The notes: a model not told the origin generated them from the sequence alone. A stretch of DNA of 64,000 nucleotides from Austropuccinia psidii (GCA_023105745.1 JALGQZ010000009.1:19578564-19642563); one strand, 5' to 3'. Positions 24,291 through 36,822 are shown, numbered from the stretch's first letter. Translations and numbers: made by a program.

Positions 24291-24609
24291 TGAGGACGGA
24301 GATGGGGGGGCAGTGTCGGAGTCTCATCTGGAGGGCAGTGCGGGCGTGTAAGCATGCTAAGCATTGGGGAGGCAGAAGCCAAGGAGGTGAAATTACCCAA
24401 ACCTTGCAAATAGTGTTGAAATGGGTTTGGCCTTTTAGTGACATTCTCATGTGACAATTGACATTTTCTTGAGGCTGACGTGACTTGACGCACTAAATCC
24501 AGTGATTATAAAGTGACACTCACACAACTGAAGCAAGATTTTGTACTGACCGCAGTGCGACGTGAAGTCAATCGCCGACAATGGACACAAGATTCTCCCT
24601 GGTGCATCC

Positions 24610-24997
24610 ATTGGAGTATCTCACTATTTCCTCCTCTTTGAGGAACTTTTTCAGGATGTGCCAGGAGTTCATCACTCCTTGGTGTATTTGAGGCAACATA
24701 TCCCAGTCCTTGGCTTTGTACACTGTGTAGTAGTGTTTGTACTGGCTCATGTAAATGTCTATTTGAGCCCTCTGAATGTGATTTGTACCTGTTTGAGTTA
24801 CTCATACTTCGTTCTAACTCTGTTTCAGATATCATGGGCATTTCTGGGACTTGCCTTTGGGATAAGGCACTTCCTTGTGTGGATTCTGTTCCACTGAGGA
24901 TATTTCCCTTCCTTTTCCCTTTTGAGGAATCAATTCTACCTCTGAGTCCACCTCCATCTGATTGGATGGAGTATTGGGAGCCTCTTCTGGTAGTCAT
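24610..24997 (-). pseudogene. Gag-like N-terminal fragment of another retroelement
   Basis: Starts at 24997 with MTTRRGSQYSIQSDGGG and includes 'STQGSALSQRQVPEMPMIS', 'RSDELLAHPEKVPQRGGN' and 'SEILQWM'. I recognise this as the start of a very abundant Austropuccinia psidii retroelement Gag-like protein (memory, not searched). The frame continues into repeat G right after ILQWM, and the rest of the element is absent, so it is a fragment cut by G at 24610. Confidence 0.7.
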
Positions 24998-25046
24998 TTT
25001 TTAAGAAAAAATAAAAAATAAGAGGATTTCAGAACAGGAATTCTTC

Positions 25047-25238
25047 TTATGGCAATTTATAAATGAGGTACTCACCTTCAGAGTCCTGAATAGTGGGTCC
25101 TGGAAGGTCTAATTTCTTAGCTTTCTTTTTCTTAGTGATTATTGGTGTTGGAGAACTTGGACAAGTTTCTTCCACCAATCTTTCAACAGTGGTTTGGTTG
25201 TCCTCTGTTGGATTGTCTTCAAACACTAAAAAAGACAA
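25047..25238 (-). other. Exon-like open segment, unassigned
   Basis: The minus-strand reading 'TEDNQTTVERLVEETC' through 'TKKKKAKKLDLPG' to 'TIQDSEG' ends at a good splice donor (GTGAGT, seen as ACTCAC on the plus strand near 25070). It could be one exon of a lost gene. No partner exon or domain is identified. Confidence 0.25.
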
Positions 25239-25239
25239 A

Positions 25240-27732
25240 TAAATATAAGTCTTTTATAAAAGAAGTGTTATTTTTTGTAAGATATGGAAATTTTCCATGT
25301 AAAAGTTGCTTTTATATCTTAAAAAATGAAAATAAATAAAGAAATGAAATTAAAATGAATAAAAATAACTTTTTTTATTGGTTTTTATTTATTTTTATTT
25401 ATTTTTAGTTTTTTATTGTTTTTTATGTTTTTATTTGTAAAGAATAAAATAAAAAATGAATATGATTCTTTTTATAAAATTAATTTATAATATAAAATTA
25501 TTTTTAATTTATAAAATATATTTTTCAATTACTAGAGTCACTCAAAGAAAGTTCTTGCAAGTCTAAGGATGTGAAAAACCACATGTAAGACAGTACAATT
25601 GCTTTCCAAATGCCTCAACAGTATTTAAAATCAATAAATATAAAATTATTATATAATTTTATGATTATAATTGTAATTTATTATTGGATAAACCCAATTA
25701 GAATCCTTTTGAAGGTTTTTTAGAGTATATATCATGGCCAGGCCCCCAAAAGTAAGGTTTGACTATGAAACAATAAGTAAAAATTACTAATATTTTACAT
25801 ATTGTACTATGAATGTCCTTATAAATGAAATAAATAAGATAAAAATAATTATAATAATAAATAATTATTATAATTATGGCATAAAAATAATTATATTATT
25901 AAATAAATATAATAATATAATTTATATTATAAAAAAAATAATATAATAAGTAAATATATTAATATAAGATAATTAATATATTTAAAAGCACTTTATTATT
26001 GTTACCAACAAATAATAAAGGCGTAAAGAATTGTTTTTTATTAATAAAAAACTATTAATAAAAATAATATTACTAATATTAAAGCTATAAATTAATATAA
26101 ATACTATTTATATTAATTATAGAATTATCAAAGTAATAATACAGAAAAATTATTATAATAAGAGAAATAACCTACTTTTAATACTTAAGATAATAATTTT
26201 GAATAATTTTATGCCAAAAAATGTAAATACAACTTGTTTGAATTGTATTTACAATGAATTTGAAGAGAAATTAAAATTTATCTTGATTTTACGTGGAAAA
26301 GAGGTTTTTAAGAGAAATTTAAACAAAACAATTAAACAATTGTAATAATTATGTCAAAGATGATGATTATAATAAGATTATGTTTGGTCTTTAATAATAT
26401 AATAGTTTCATATATAAAGAATAAAGAAATTACCTTTTGACTTAATGATTTAGTGTTTTGTAAGCATCTGAGGGGAAAACAGAGTAAAAAGAGCTCTATT
26501 TATAGTAAATACCTCCCTCCTAGAGTCCAGCAGGCTTCTAGTAGACGTGTACTGATTCTTTCTACTATAATTGATCAATATTTTAATTTTTGGTGATGAT
26601 TGCATCAAGATCAAACCATCTTGCCTCATAATTACGCTATTATTTAGAGTTATCACTATAACTCTAAGTTTGATGACATCATAGGCTTGGAAGAAGCCTA
26701 AACTTTGTTGATTTTATTAGTATTAGTCATATTATAATAGTACTCACCAGTTTTATCACTTATTTGACTGTTGAACTTAAAATAAGATTACAGTGAGTGA
26801 TCTTAAAGGATCAAATTTGAGCTTAAACGTTGATAATTAATACCTCTTAAGTTATACATGCTACAGCTATTCTGAGAGTGTATTCTTATATCTTGGAATG
26901 TCTTTATTACAATGCCAAGAGCATTTCATTACATCATCAAAACTCTATTTTTGATGATTTTCCTTGTAACTCATCTTTTCTGTTGAAATCTAATATTTTA
27001 AACTTCAAACCATGATTTCAAGGGGTTATACCTTGAATATTTTAATAAAAAATACTTCATTCTTCACGAATGAACTAGTAGAATTTGACGGTCTATTTTT
27101 TTTAAGTTCGGACCGCTTTCACAACAAAGTGGTCAACAGCTCTATTGATTTTAATTGATAATACATTACAGTTTTTAACCTTGTTTATAGCTTATGAAAT
27201 AAAGTTCATTTCTGTGCTCCTACAGTAAGTAGGTGGTGACTTTATTCCTGGCTTATCACTCTATCATGTATATTTCAAAAGATATTAGCTAAAATCCTTG
27301 AATATATGTGTTGACCAAAAAGTGCATATATTCAGCTTAACTCCTTAATTATTGACTTTGGAGATTAGCTTCTTAATTGTTTCATGTGTAGAATCTTATG
27401 GGGAATCCAATGGTACAATTTACTCCACATGTTGTTTAATTTTTATTTGAATTAATTAAGGATTCATGTTTTTTATAAGGAGTTATTACTTATAACTCAT
27501 TAAATATTGACTTTACAGATATGCAATAAAAATGGTATATGTGTATTTTACCATGAGGAATCCAATGGTGTAATTTATTTCACATTTTTATTCATTGGTT
27601 TTTAAGTCAGACCAAGTTTTATGCTTATTTATGGCAGTTTTGTAGGTTTAAGGTAATTATTTTTAAGGTATAATTATTTTAAATATTTCTTGTGACCTTT
27701 TTGGGTATGTGGTCATATCTCACAGGTTCACA
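25240..27732. other. Gene-free, extremely AT-rich spacer
   Basis: Positions 25330-26450 consist mainly of A/T with TTTTTATTTATT and AATAATATA runs. Positions 26450-27730 are less extreme but still lack any recognisable gene. The frame at 26450-26656 has no motif. Confidence 0.6.
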
Positions 27733-28718
27733 CTTAAAGTGGAGTCTTTTTGGAAGGAGCAAAATCAGGGCTATCTGATGGCTCCATCCATTTCACCATA
27801 TCTCATCTAGAAAAAAAGTTATGGGGGAAACAAGTTCCATACAGATTTTGAGATAATCATATATCTGAATAACTAAAATTGAACATGGCATAACTTTGCC
27901 ATATGTAATGTTAACCATACTAAATGATGTGCCATTGTGTAGATCTCATCCAGGGCTACACAATGAACCAACTTTGAGCTCAATATTTTAAAAAATGACA
28001 AAGTTATAGCAGTTTTAAGGTCAAAGTCCCACATTTGGACCAATACAGCTTTACTGTGGGACAACATCCCAGAAGTATGGTTATGATGTGTCAAGTAGAC
28101 AAATAAGCCTGTTTATACTTCAATACCTCATATTTCATTCAAATACAGGGTTCCATACATGTTCTGTACAGCTTCTGATGCATCAGAAGCACCAGAACAC
28201 ACCCGTAAACTACATTGGTGAAAATCATCACCCTGTATAGGGTAAAAATGACAACGTGTGATTTTAAAGCCACCTTTCCACCCAAAACCAGTCTTTATTG
28301 AGTGTCTAGAACCACAAACCAGCCCAAAGTAGTGAAAAAATTCACTCTGTGGTTGTGTGCAGAGGTAAAAAACCTCCCACTACCCCTGAACAAGATAAAA
28401 GGAGGCCTTTCCTCACCAGAAGGCCAATCCATCATCCTGTTTTTAGTATTCTTACATGTTATAGCTTCTTAAAGAGGTGGTACCCTTCGAATTGAACAGT
28501 TATAACTATAATTTTAGTTATTGTAGGGTTTATTATTGTAAACCAACAGGCAAACCCTGCACCCAGGGCTATCAATAGCACTCACCATCACTAAATTCTT
28601 TTAGTATAGCCCTTTTAAACCATCTAATCACTCAATTATCATCATTATTTTTGTGTCACACTAATAGTTATGGCTTTTTATTATCATTTTACAGCTATAT
28701 CATAGAGTCACCCTGACA
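27733..28718 (-). mobile_element. Partial LTR of the 'TGTCAG' family, copy C
   Basis: Homologous to about 6805-7784. Its minus-strand start TGTCAGGGTGACTC lies at 28718 and is followed by the flank ATTTG. The other end is lost near 27733. Because copies A and C sit at the same place in repeat F, the LTR was already there when F was duplicated. Confidence 0.75.
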
Positions 28719-30019
28719 ATTTGTTGGAAGTCCAAACCTCTAGAATAAAGGTTAGTGAAATTTTCATTTTTGGTGATGTTTACTGTTGGATGCTTTTATT
28801 ATTATAATCAAGTGCTTCTCTTGAGAGAAATGAAGACAGCTTATTTCCACCTAATAAGAATAAAACAGGAATATTCAAGTGATATCAGGGTAAAAAGAAA
28901 GCCACATAGTAAGAACCAATAAAGTATGTCAAAGAGCTCTCCTGGTAATAATCTGTGACTGGCCAGCAAGTTACACCAAAAATGCCCTGGTGATACTTTC
29001 CCAGATACTATTATGCATTTAATTCACACAGATCAACAATCAATTCCCAAGCGCAGATCCCTACGCATAACTACAGGACCACCTACTCTTCTTTCAACAC
29101 CTTCAATGAACGTTCTTCGTCCTTTCGTGATGCAAGAACATCAGAACCTCTTTTGACTATTATTCTTTTCTCATCCTTCTTACTCTCCTTTTCTTATTTT
29201 CTTAATTTTTTATTTTATTTCTATTTCTCTCTTTCTTTTATTTCTTGTGTGTTGTAGCTGATTTAGGTGAAGTACCTTTTACTCTATTTTCAAATCCACA
29301 AGACCAACTAACAACACATCTCATGTAGCTATTGTTGATCTTGGAGCATTTTCCATTCGCCCTGTTTTTGTATCATTTATTCTTTTGAGCCACTTGCTAT
29401 TTACCGTTTAGGTAATTTCTTATTCTTGCCATCTCAATTATCTTTCATTCTCTTGTTGATGAAATATACCGTTTGGCTTTGTTCTCTGAAACATACATCC
29501 TAGCAATCCACCATATCCTTTTCTACTTATATCTACATTAAATATTTTTTTGAAAAAACTTTGTTAAGATCTTTGTTAATTATAGATTTTCAGTACTCTC
29601 TTGTGTAATTCAACCTTCTTAAACTTATCCTAAGATCTCTACACTTAGCGCAGCTAAGTATTACATAATACTTTTTCCACGGGGACTTTTTTTGATACAG
29701 TATCTGTTTTTCTTTGTATTTTTTATTTTATCGCTGGTGTTGGAGTATTCCATTGTTGAATGGTGCTTTTTTTTCTGAATCAAATGTTTCATTTGATTAT
29801 TTGTACTTTTCATTGACATTACTTTTTATTGAACAAAAGTAAAATACTTTGATATTTTCTTATTGTTTTAATTTTACTCAAACGTACTGTACTATTCAGT
29901 ATTTAAAGAGATATGACTTCGTTGTAACTCAGACTATGAATAAAAATAATTAAATCAATTTCATCCTCGTTGTCCTTGTGTAGTTAACAGCTGGAACTCG
30001 TTGCTATGCCTCATTGATA
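28719..30019. repeat. Repeat F, locus B, left part
   Basis: Near-identical to 7785-9083. It ends ...CTCATTGATA at 30019, immediately before the Helitron's CTAG. The continuation of F is found at 36823-36904, after the Helitron. Confidence 0.85.
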
Positions 30020-30047
30020 CTAGAGCTTACGGCCGGCTTCGCCGGAT
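30020..30047 (-). terminator. Helitron 3' hairpin and CTAG terminus
   Basis: On the minus strand CCGGC-GAA-GCCGG forms a 5-bp GC stem, followed by CCGTAAGCT and CTAG, then host T. This type of structure marks where rolling-circle transposition terminates. Confidence 0.85.
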
Positions 30048-30065
30048 TGAGATACCAAACGCCAA

Positions 30066-33000
30066 TTAATGTATAATATTCCTAACTACAACATTAGTCA
30101 CTCTATGCTCTTTTCTGTCGCCAGAAGCCCCCACGAACAGTCTCGCCTTGCTCCGGGCTCTTGAAAGGGCTACATACAATTGCCCATGAGCAAATACACT
30201 TGTATTGAGATAGACCCCAACGTGATTAAAAGATTGACCTTGTGCTTTGTTTATTGTAATCGCAAATGACAATGAAAGAGGAAACTGGTATCTGCTAAAT
30301 GCCACTGCATGTTCATCTGTTTCCTCATGATGCAATTTAATTTTTGGTATTAAAACACTTGTTTGTTTCCTGGGACCCGTCAATATTAAGCATTTCAAGA
30401 CATGTGGTTTTATATCTTGGACCATTAAGCGGGTCCCATTGCAAAGTCCCTTGGATATGTTTAGATTCCTCAATAAGATGACAGGGACTCCTATCTTTAG
30501 CTCAAGGACATGCAAAGGGAATCCTGGAACCCGAATGGCATTTAATATTTCCTCTGGCACCGTATTTTGGGAATCCTCATTAGGCGAGTCAATAGACCTC
30601 GAGATGAATTGACGTTGACTGATCTTCTGCAATAAGTTTGTGTTGATGTCATGAACACTGGAATTTAGCGGGGTAACAATTCCACGGCTTTCATAATACG
30701 CAGCTTACCCCTCTGTTGACTCATCTGATATTATGCTGTTAACGTTCCCATAAACAAATGAGACCACACGCTCAACAACAGCTTGTGGGTTTTCACTAAA
30801 GAGATGGTTCAAGTTTGATATATCCAATGAAGATATATCACTTTCTTGAAGGGATCCCTCACCAACACATTGCAACCACTCTGCAAAGTTGTTGCCTGTG
30901 TTTGCATTCCCACAATCCTTAACCTCCAATCGGAGGTTTCCCTTTAGTGAATGCTTGCTTAAAACATCCCAAATGTAAGAGTACTTGAGGCATGCTGAGG
31001 CCTGGTCATAAATCCCACCATGCTTGACAATTGGCAGAATCTGCCTGAAGTCACCTGAAAACAAGACCAATATACCGCCAAAAGGTTTATCACACCGCCT
31101 CAAATCCCTTAATGAGCGATCCACTGCTTCGATACCGTATCGATGTTGCATAGAAATTTCATCCCATATGATCACATCAAGTGCCTCAAGTCGCTTGGCT
31201 TGGGAATCTTTTGGGAACCAATTACATGTTGAATCCTCGTGTACAATCAAAGGTATTGCGAATGCCGAATGGGCTGTCTTTCCATCAATTAATAGGAGAG
31301 CTGCTATACCTGATGCGCACACTGCATATGCATTCTTGCCCATCTGCATACATGCCTTCAAAATACAGTTTATCAAATATGTTTTGCTGGAACCCCCTGG
31401 GCCATCGACAAAAGCCAAATACTGCGATGAGGATGACAGGGTATTCATGAATCTGTCAAACACTTTTTTTTGTTGAGTGGTCAATGTATTGCAGTCATAA
31501 TTTTGAGATGTAGCACATAATGGGCTTCGTTCTTGTTTCGTGGCTTCAAAGCGCCCATGATCTGGTACTTGCAAGTTAATCCCGACCTGTGCAAAGTTTG
31601 TGTTGTGTGAACTAAGTTCTTGCTGGAGCAAAAACATGAGATAATCAGTAATATCTGCTTCTGATGGATTCTTGATGATCTGTGCCACTTCCAACTTGTG
31701 TTTGCAATCTTCTGAGAGGATCTCAAAATTATCTTGTAACAGTTTTAAAGGATTTGATGGGGGGCTATGAACCAAGATCAACACAAACAGTTCACGCAAG
31801 CTATCCCCACTCATAAAATGACCAGCTTCAACTAAACAATCATGATAATTCTTGTCAGAAAGTAAGAGCCCTAGCGATTCTGCTGCGCTCCTGAATGTTG
31901 GATGCAATATGCCATTGGCTATGCGTAAATCGTCAAAGCATTGGACGTTGTGCCGATGCAACAGTAAAAGACGCATATAATACCGCTCGCCTTCATTAAT
32001 TTTAGCAAAAAATAATCGCCCAACCCATCCACATGACTTAACTCTGCCCAACCACCTTTTGTTCTGTTTGTCCCAATAGAAGTACTGTGGTATTTGATGG
32101 TAAAGCAATTTTCTTGCTTGCATCCCCTTTCCTATAGCATTTTGTCTGTTCAAGCGAAAAAATTCTGTTAGAGTAGTTCGGTTGGCAACTCCCGTTAGCA
32201 TTTGGCTTATTGCTCCCTCCTCGTTTTGGAAATAAACTAATTGTTGGTCTTCAAGATGAATTGACAGGCGTTGTATTGGGGGTTCCCGGTGAGTCAAACT
32301 AAATTGAAACAGCCTCCATGTGGCTAAAATACACATCAGGGGATTATGTAGGGCAAAAGATTATCAAGCAAAACCTACCTTCAGAAGGCCCCACATAACG
32401 ACCATTTACAAACGAAAGTGTTTCGTCGTTTAACTCGAGTTTCAAGGCTGACCTATCATCGCCTTTACATATGTATTTATACAGGTACTTCAATGCTTTG
32501 ATCCCGTAAGGTACTTCAACATTCACATGACATTCATATCGTAGCAACAGATATTTATTGTATGGGATTACATCTTTACTTGTATAGGTGTACCCACGAC
32601 TTTCAAACACATGTCCTTCTCGACGTCTATCGGCGGGATATGCATCTTCGCGAATCAATGTTTCAGGTATGTAGCTCTTTGGGTATCCATATTTACATCC
32701 GAATCTTGTCCAGCATCGCGACCCTTCTTTGCATGGAGAGTGTAACATCGTTGTGGTTACTAACTCAAACAGCTTCTTCTCTTGAGTTGGATGTGGCATC
32801 TCAGCACACACTAAGGTGTCGATTTGTGAGCTTTTATTGGGAATAGAATTTTTGGCTAAAATCAAGATGATATGAGCATGTGGTAAGCCTCTTTTCTGGA
32901 ATTCAATTGTATAAACATAAGATTTAACAGTTCCTAATCGCTTGTTTATTGTCAAATCACGTATCAGGGTGTCCAGCTTCATCTTGAAAACTCTTGATAT

Positions 33001-34510
33001 TATATCAGGTCGATCAGATGGGACCTGATTGCTGACTAAACAATCCTTGATCTCCGGCCATCTGGGATTAGCTGTCATGGTGATGAAGAGCGAGGGCTTC
33101 CCATAGCGCTTGACCAATGCCATAGCATCCTGGTAGAGTTGTAACATCGACCGTGGGCCACCTATGAATGTGGAGGGCAGGATTATCCTTTTTCCATCTA
33201 TATGGCCCTCATCTTCAAGCGTCTCTGTAATACCTTGGTAAATCTCAACTTTCAACTGCCTCTGGTTTGAACGAATATATCTGAGCCTGCTACTCTCTAC
33301 GCATATGTATAGATCGACAACAAACTCTTGAAATAACCGTTTGCCATGAAGTGGGAGAAAAGCCATGCCGGGTCTATCAAATAAAAGATACGCATACCAT
33401 TCGCTTTGACTCACCTTCCCCATGGGTCCTAGAATTAGAATCATACGTAAGTGGTGTTATATTCATGTACTTCAATATTTTATGAATCGACTTATTCACT
33501 CTTCAAGTTGGTTACACTATAGTTCGGATGCCAATGTTGCTCTCCATGTGGAAATAAGGTTGGATAGCGTAAAGCAAGGTAACCCGAGTGATAGTCCTGT
33601 ATATGCTGTAGTTGTCCTCCAATACGATGGAGGACAATGTCTCTCGGACTCTGCGATCTTGCACTATCAGTCATAACAATGGCTATTTCATTTGCGGTAG
33701 GTTTATTATATGTTTTCGGGTTTAATGGTTTTCCCTTCAAACTGCGGATTGCAAAGGTCTGGCTAATGTTGTCTCCAATGATGTCTTTTGCCGATCGATA
33801 TAGTTTTACATATGGATTGAATTGGTTTAGGTATTTTTGCCAATCAATTATGATTGTAGTATCGACTTTACTATTTGCGTGTGTTATGCGATGGCGGGCT
33901 TCACCAATATCACTATCTCCAACTACAAATATTTGTGCAAATTTTGCTTCTTGAGGTTTGTCAGGGAAAATTGAACCAATATTATGATACAATTGCCCTT
34001 GCACCCTAAAACAGTAGGTCCCACCTCCTTGAACTTTGGGGTCAAGATGTACACCCAGTGACGTGAATGATAGTATGTTATTGTAAGTGCGAGACTGCTC
34101 ACGAAAGGTTTTGCCACCTATAACAATTTGTCAGAAATTCATTTTAATATTCAATCTATATTAGAAAACTTACGCTTTGTATTGCTCATGAACATCTCAT
34201 GTAGAAATGGGTGAAGAGTGTCTACCGACATTGTCTCATGAGGAAGTGTTACAGACCCTTGCTGACAGCATATAGTGAAGCTTGACCTCTCTTTATTTCG
34301 ATCAGAACGATTCCTTTCGTTCCTCCAGTGTGAAGCACCACAGGATTGACACACATCATCGCAGTTTCCAAGTTTCAAAGGTATCTCCCATGGGTATCGC
34401 AAACAAATTGATGATTCATCATTATGGGTTGGATCACGTGCTGCAAGACCTTCGCAGACCAACTGTTCTAAATTGAGGTCATGTATGGTTAATTGGTAAT
34501 TTTGAGGCAT
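30066..34510 (-). pseudogene. Helitron Rep-helicase, near-complete (one nonsense codon)
   Basis: Nicks and unwinds DNA for rolling-circle transposition. Four exons join in frame: 34510-34174, 34117-33500, 33428-32379 and 32323-30066 (introns 34118-34173, 33429-33499 and 32324-32378, all GT-AG), giving 1421 codons, normal for the family. An N-terminal CX2C-type zinc-finger-like segment ('CDDVCQSCGASHW') is followed by the Rep nuclease with 'GLPHAHIIL' (H502, H504) and 'KYLYKYICKG' (Tyr 633-637), then a Pif1-type helicase with Walker A (975-983), 'WDEISMQH', 'LFSGDFRQILPIVKHGG' and 'INKAQGQSFNHVGVYLN'. Two defects are seen: TAA at 30705-30707 (codon 1208) interrupts an otherwise continuous frame, and Walker A reads GPGGSSKT, with Ser981 where Gly normally precedes Lys. 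Copy A at 10570 keeps GSGKT. It is probably inactive but only recently so. Confidence 0.9.
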
Positions 34511-34725
34511 AATTGATTGTTTGGAATATTAATTTAGGACAATTAAAATCTAGAAAAATTATTTATACAAAATGTTGTAACCTAATAGGTTTGTAATTAC
34601 ACCCAGGTTTGATTACATGATTGATATGCGCTTGAACACTAACATAAATCTCATGTACCATTTCCGTCTACTTTTGGAATGAGATCGCTGCCCCTGATCA
34701 TATAGGTATCATCCATCTAATTGGA

Positions 34726-35004
34726 TCAGTGATATAAGGCATTGGTCAGCTTTAGTCGTTTTTGGGAATCTGAAAGGATCGATTTGTAAGTCCTCTTTTT
34801 TCCATAAGTATTAACGAAGGGCTCCTCTTTACTCATGCATACTTCATCGATTTCCCCTTCCTCATTTTCACGATGAAAGTTGTTTGGATTGAAATCCTTC
34901 TCTGACTTAATAATGGGTGTTTCTTCAGATGGACCTGGTTCCTGGCATTGGTTAATGACTTTGGCTTGACCTTCAGTTAGACCCTTGGAGGGGTTACGAT
35001 CCAT
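34726..35004 (-). CDS. Small hypothetical frame in the Helitron (92 aa)
   Basis: ATG 35004 to a stop at 34726. Rich in E, K, N and S ('NFHRENEEGEIDEVCMSKEE', then 'KKRTYKSILSDSQKRLKL'), so probably disordered with a basic tail. It begins 46 bp after the stop of the 240-aa cargo gene and could be an extra 3' exon of that gene through alternative splicing. No homology is recognised. Confidence 0.3.
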   Translation of the reverse strand: MDRNPSKGLTEGQAKVINQCQEPGPSEETPIIKSEKDFNPNNFHRENEEGEIDEVCMSKEEPFVNTYGKKRTYKSILSDSQKRLKLTNALYH

Positions 35005-35049
35005 TACCGAATGTTCTACCTTTTCTTTTTTGGTAAGTTGGTCTTATTG

Positions 35050-35922
35050 CTACAATGCATGCAAGAGGATCCAGACTAACACTCTACGAACTGCATTCTT
35101 TTCTAACCCCTGGGATTGGTCATTTGATTGAAATATCTTCGCTGATGGTTGTCCAGCAGAGAGACTCATTCCAGTAACCTGTGATGTGAATAATCGAGTT
35201 GTCAATACAACATAAGGGAATGATAAAGCCTAATTGTATAGTACCAGTACAACCCAAGTTGAAGTTTCTTCGTCCCAGTCTATCAAAGGCCCAGAGGCTG
35301 CAACTTCACGGCCGATTTGAAAGAGGCCAAAATAGCTATTGGAATTACCTTTTTTTCTTGCGATATAAGTTACCTCAAAATTTACTTGTTGTCTTTCCTT
35401 AAATAGGGATTTCGATCAGCGTTGATTTTGATTTTGTTAATATGTCATTGGACTTACTTCAGGGTTCCATTCATTATGGCATATATGAAAGGATAATACG
35501 GCCTCGGCATTGTTGTTTCCGAACGACAACACTTTCTCCTGACGTGATACTATGACTCCAAACCCACTTGAGTGTAACTTGTTAGTGAAGTTGAATGTAA
35601 TATTGCTTGTTGGGCCCAGGTACGTGGTATATTGAGGGCTGTAAATGCCAAGATATGTATCTTCATTTGCGCTCTTTGCAATCCTTACAGGGACGTAGTA
35701 CTTGCCTCCTGCTTTTAGTGCATTAGACCTTGATGTATTGGAAAAAAGTTGTAATTCAACTTCCTTGGCATCGTCATTACTAATGCCAGAGACTGGAACA
35801 CCAGCAAGGCATCGGTAATTGCCATACATTTGACCTGGTGGAAGGTCAACTGGATACTCTTCAAAGACCTGTGAAAAGAGAACGATTTCGAATCCATGGG
35901 TGGGTTTTCGTATGTTTGCCAT
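35050..35922 (-). CDS. Helitron cargo gene, 240-aa protein of unknown function
   Basis: Three exons join in phase 0: 35922-35458, 35373-35245 and 35178-35050 (introns 35374-35457 with GTAAGT, and 35179-35244). The product starts MANIRKPTHGFEIVLFSQ, continues 'YPVDLPPGQMYGNYRC', 'LKAGGKYYVPVRIA', 'FGVIVSRQEKVLSFGNNNAE' and 'GLFQIGREVAASGPLIDWDE', and ends 'VTGMSLSAGQPSAK'...'VWILLHAL'. The pattern of short beta-strand-like segments and 'GREVAASGPLIDWDEETSTW' makes me suspect an OB-fold or similar small beta domain. Plant Helitrons often carry RPA-like OB-fold proteins, so an accessory ssDNA-binding role is conceivable, but this is inference only. All frames are open, unlike the neighbouring Rep gene. 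Confidence 0.6.
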
Positions 35923-36822
35923 TGTATGCGAACTGGAGTCTTATTGGGTGCAGATCATCAACAATGTGGGCGTGATCGCAATTTATATACTGTGTGGTAT
36001 GTAACATTGAGTTTCATGAACAATTAATATTTCAGCTTTCAACCTTTCTTATAGGTTTATGTCTGCTCTTGGAAAATACGCGATATCTTCCTTTTGCGAG
36101 ATTGACGATTCTTGATGCATTAGTTCATTTGTTAGGGTAGCCTTCAACATCAACCGCAAATGGTAGAGCTCCTTGCAAACTTGTATGCAGAGAGTTCATT
36201 GTTAAAGTTTGTAGTAGTCCATTGCTTAACATTCTATATTAGGTGGGTTTATTGTATAACATAAAGTAATTGTTTTCCCACGTCGAGACTTTAATACATT
36301 TAAGGATTGTTGATGCATTAGTTCATTTGTTAGGGTGACTTTCGACCTCAACTGGAAATGGTAAAGCTCTTTGAGCAATTGTATGCATTAAGATTTCAAT
36401 TATTCAGCGAATTGAGGTTTGATTGTTAAAGTTTGTGGTAGTCCATTGCTTCACGGTCTATATTAGGTGGGTTTATTGTATAGCATAAAATATTTGCTTT
36501 CCCACGTCGGGAAATTAACACTTACATACAAATGTGGAATCAAAAGCAAATCTTTATATTCAAGTTTGGGACGTAAGCTCTAAATATGTACATATGCAAA
36601 CATACAAATGTGGAAACAATAGGCATTCTTTAAAGATCGGGTCATGGGCTCAAAATATGTGCATATGCTTTAAATACGGCGGCTACGACAGGCTTCTGCC
36701 CTCATAGCACTTTATGGCATCTACCCGCCTGTGTGATTTTGTGGCCTTGATGGTATACCGAAGCTATGTTTGAGCTTTGTATCTGACGTATCCTTTAAAT
36801 TTTTTAGATTAAATTTTTTAGA
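35923..36822. other. Helitron 5' non-coding region
   Basis: No gene is seen. Two related segments, about 36100-36300 and 36300-36510, share TGATGCATTAGTTCATTTGT and TATATTAGGTGGGTTTATTG blocks, an internal direct duplication of about 195 bp. The promoter of the cargo gene probably lies here. Confidence 0.5.

Larger units (their letters stand above)
21691..24609 (-). mobile_element. Repeat G, copy 1 (inverted, truncated)
   Basis: Read on the minus strand it begins CACCAGGGAGAATC (24609) and carries, in order, about 110 bp of leader, a minisatellite (24290-23640), a 24-bp palindrome-like site (23629-23606), non-coding DNA, and the first exons of a gene (22924 onward). It stops at the LTR at 21690. 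The same order is found on the plus strand from 52104, so the two copies form a large inverted pair about 28 kb apart. The breakpoint on the right falls inside an older Gag-like reading frame. Its transposition class is unknown. Confidence 0.7.
30020..36822 (-). mobile_element. Helitron with both ends visible (about 6.8 kb)
   Basis: The 3' end (left) shows hairpin CCGGCGAAGCCGG (30045-30033), a short spacer and CTAG (30023-30020), followed on the minus strand by a host T. The 5' end (right) is inferred at 36822 and reads TCTAAAAAATTT preceded by host A, so the element sits between A and T as Helitrons do. The uninterrupted F repeat at 9084 supplies the matching empty site. Contents on the minus strand are a spliced 240-aa cargo gene (35922-35050), a small frame (35004-34726) and the Rep-helicase gene (34510-30066). 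A 14-bp direct repeat (AATCTAAAAAATTT twice) at the 5' end makes that end uncertain by about 13 bp. Confidence 0.88.

Noticed and set aside
31024..31476. Plus-strand 150-residue frame
   Set aside because: Antisense to the conserved helicase exon of Helitron B.
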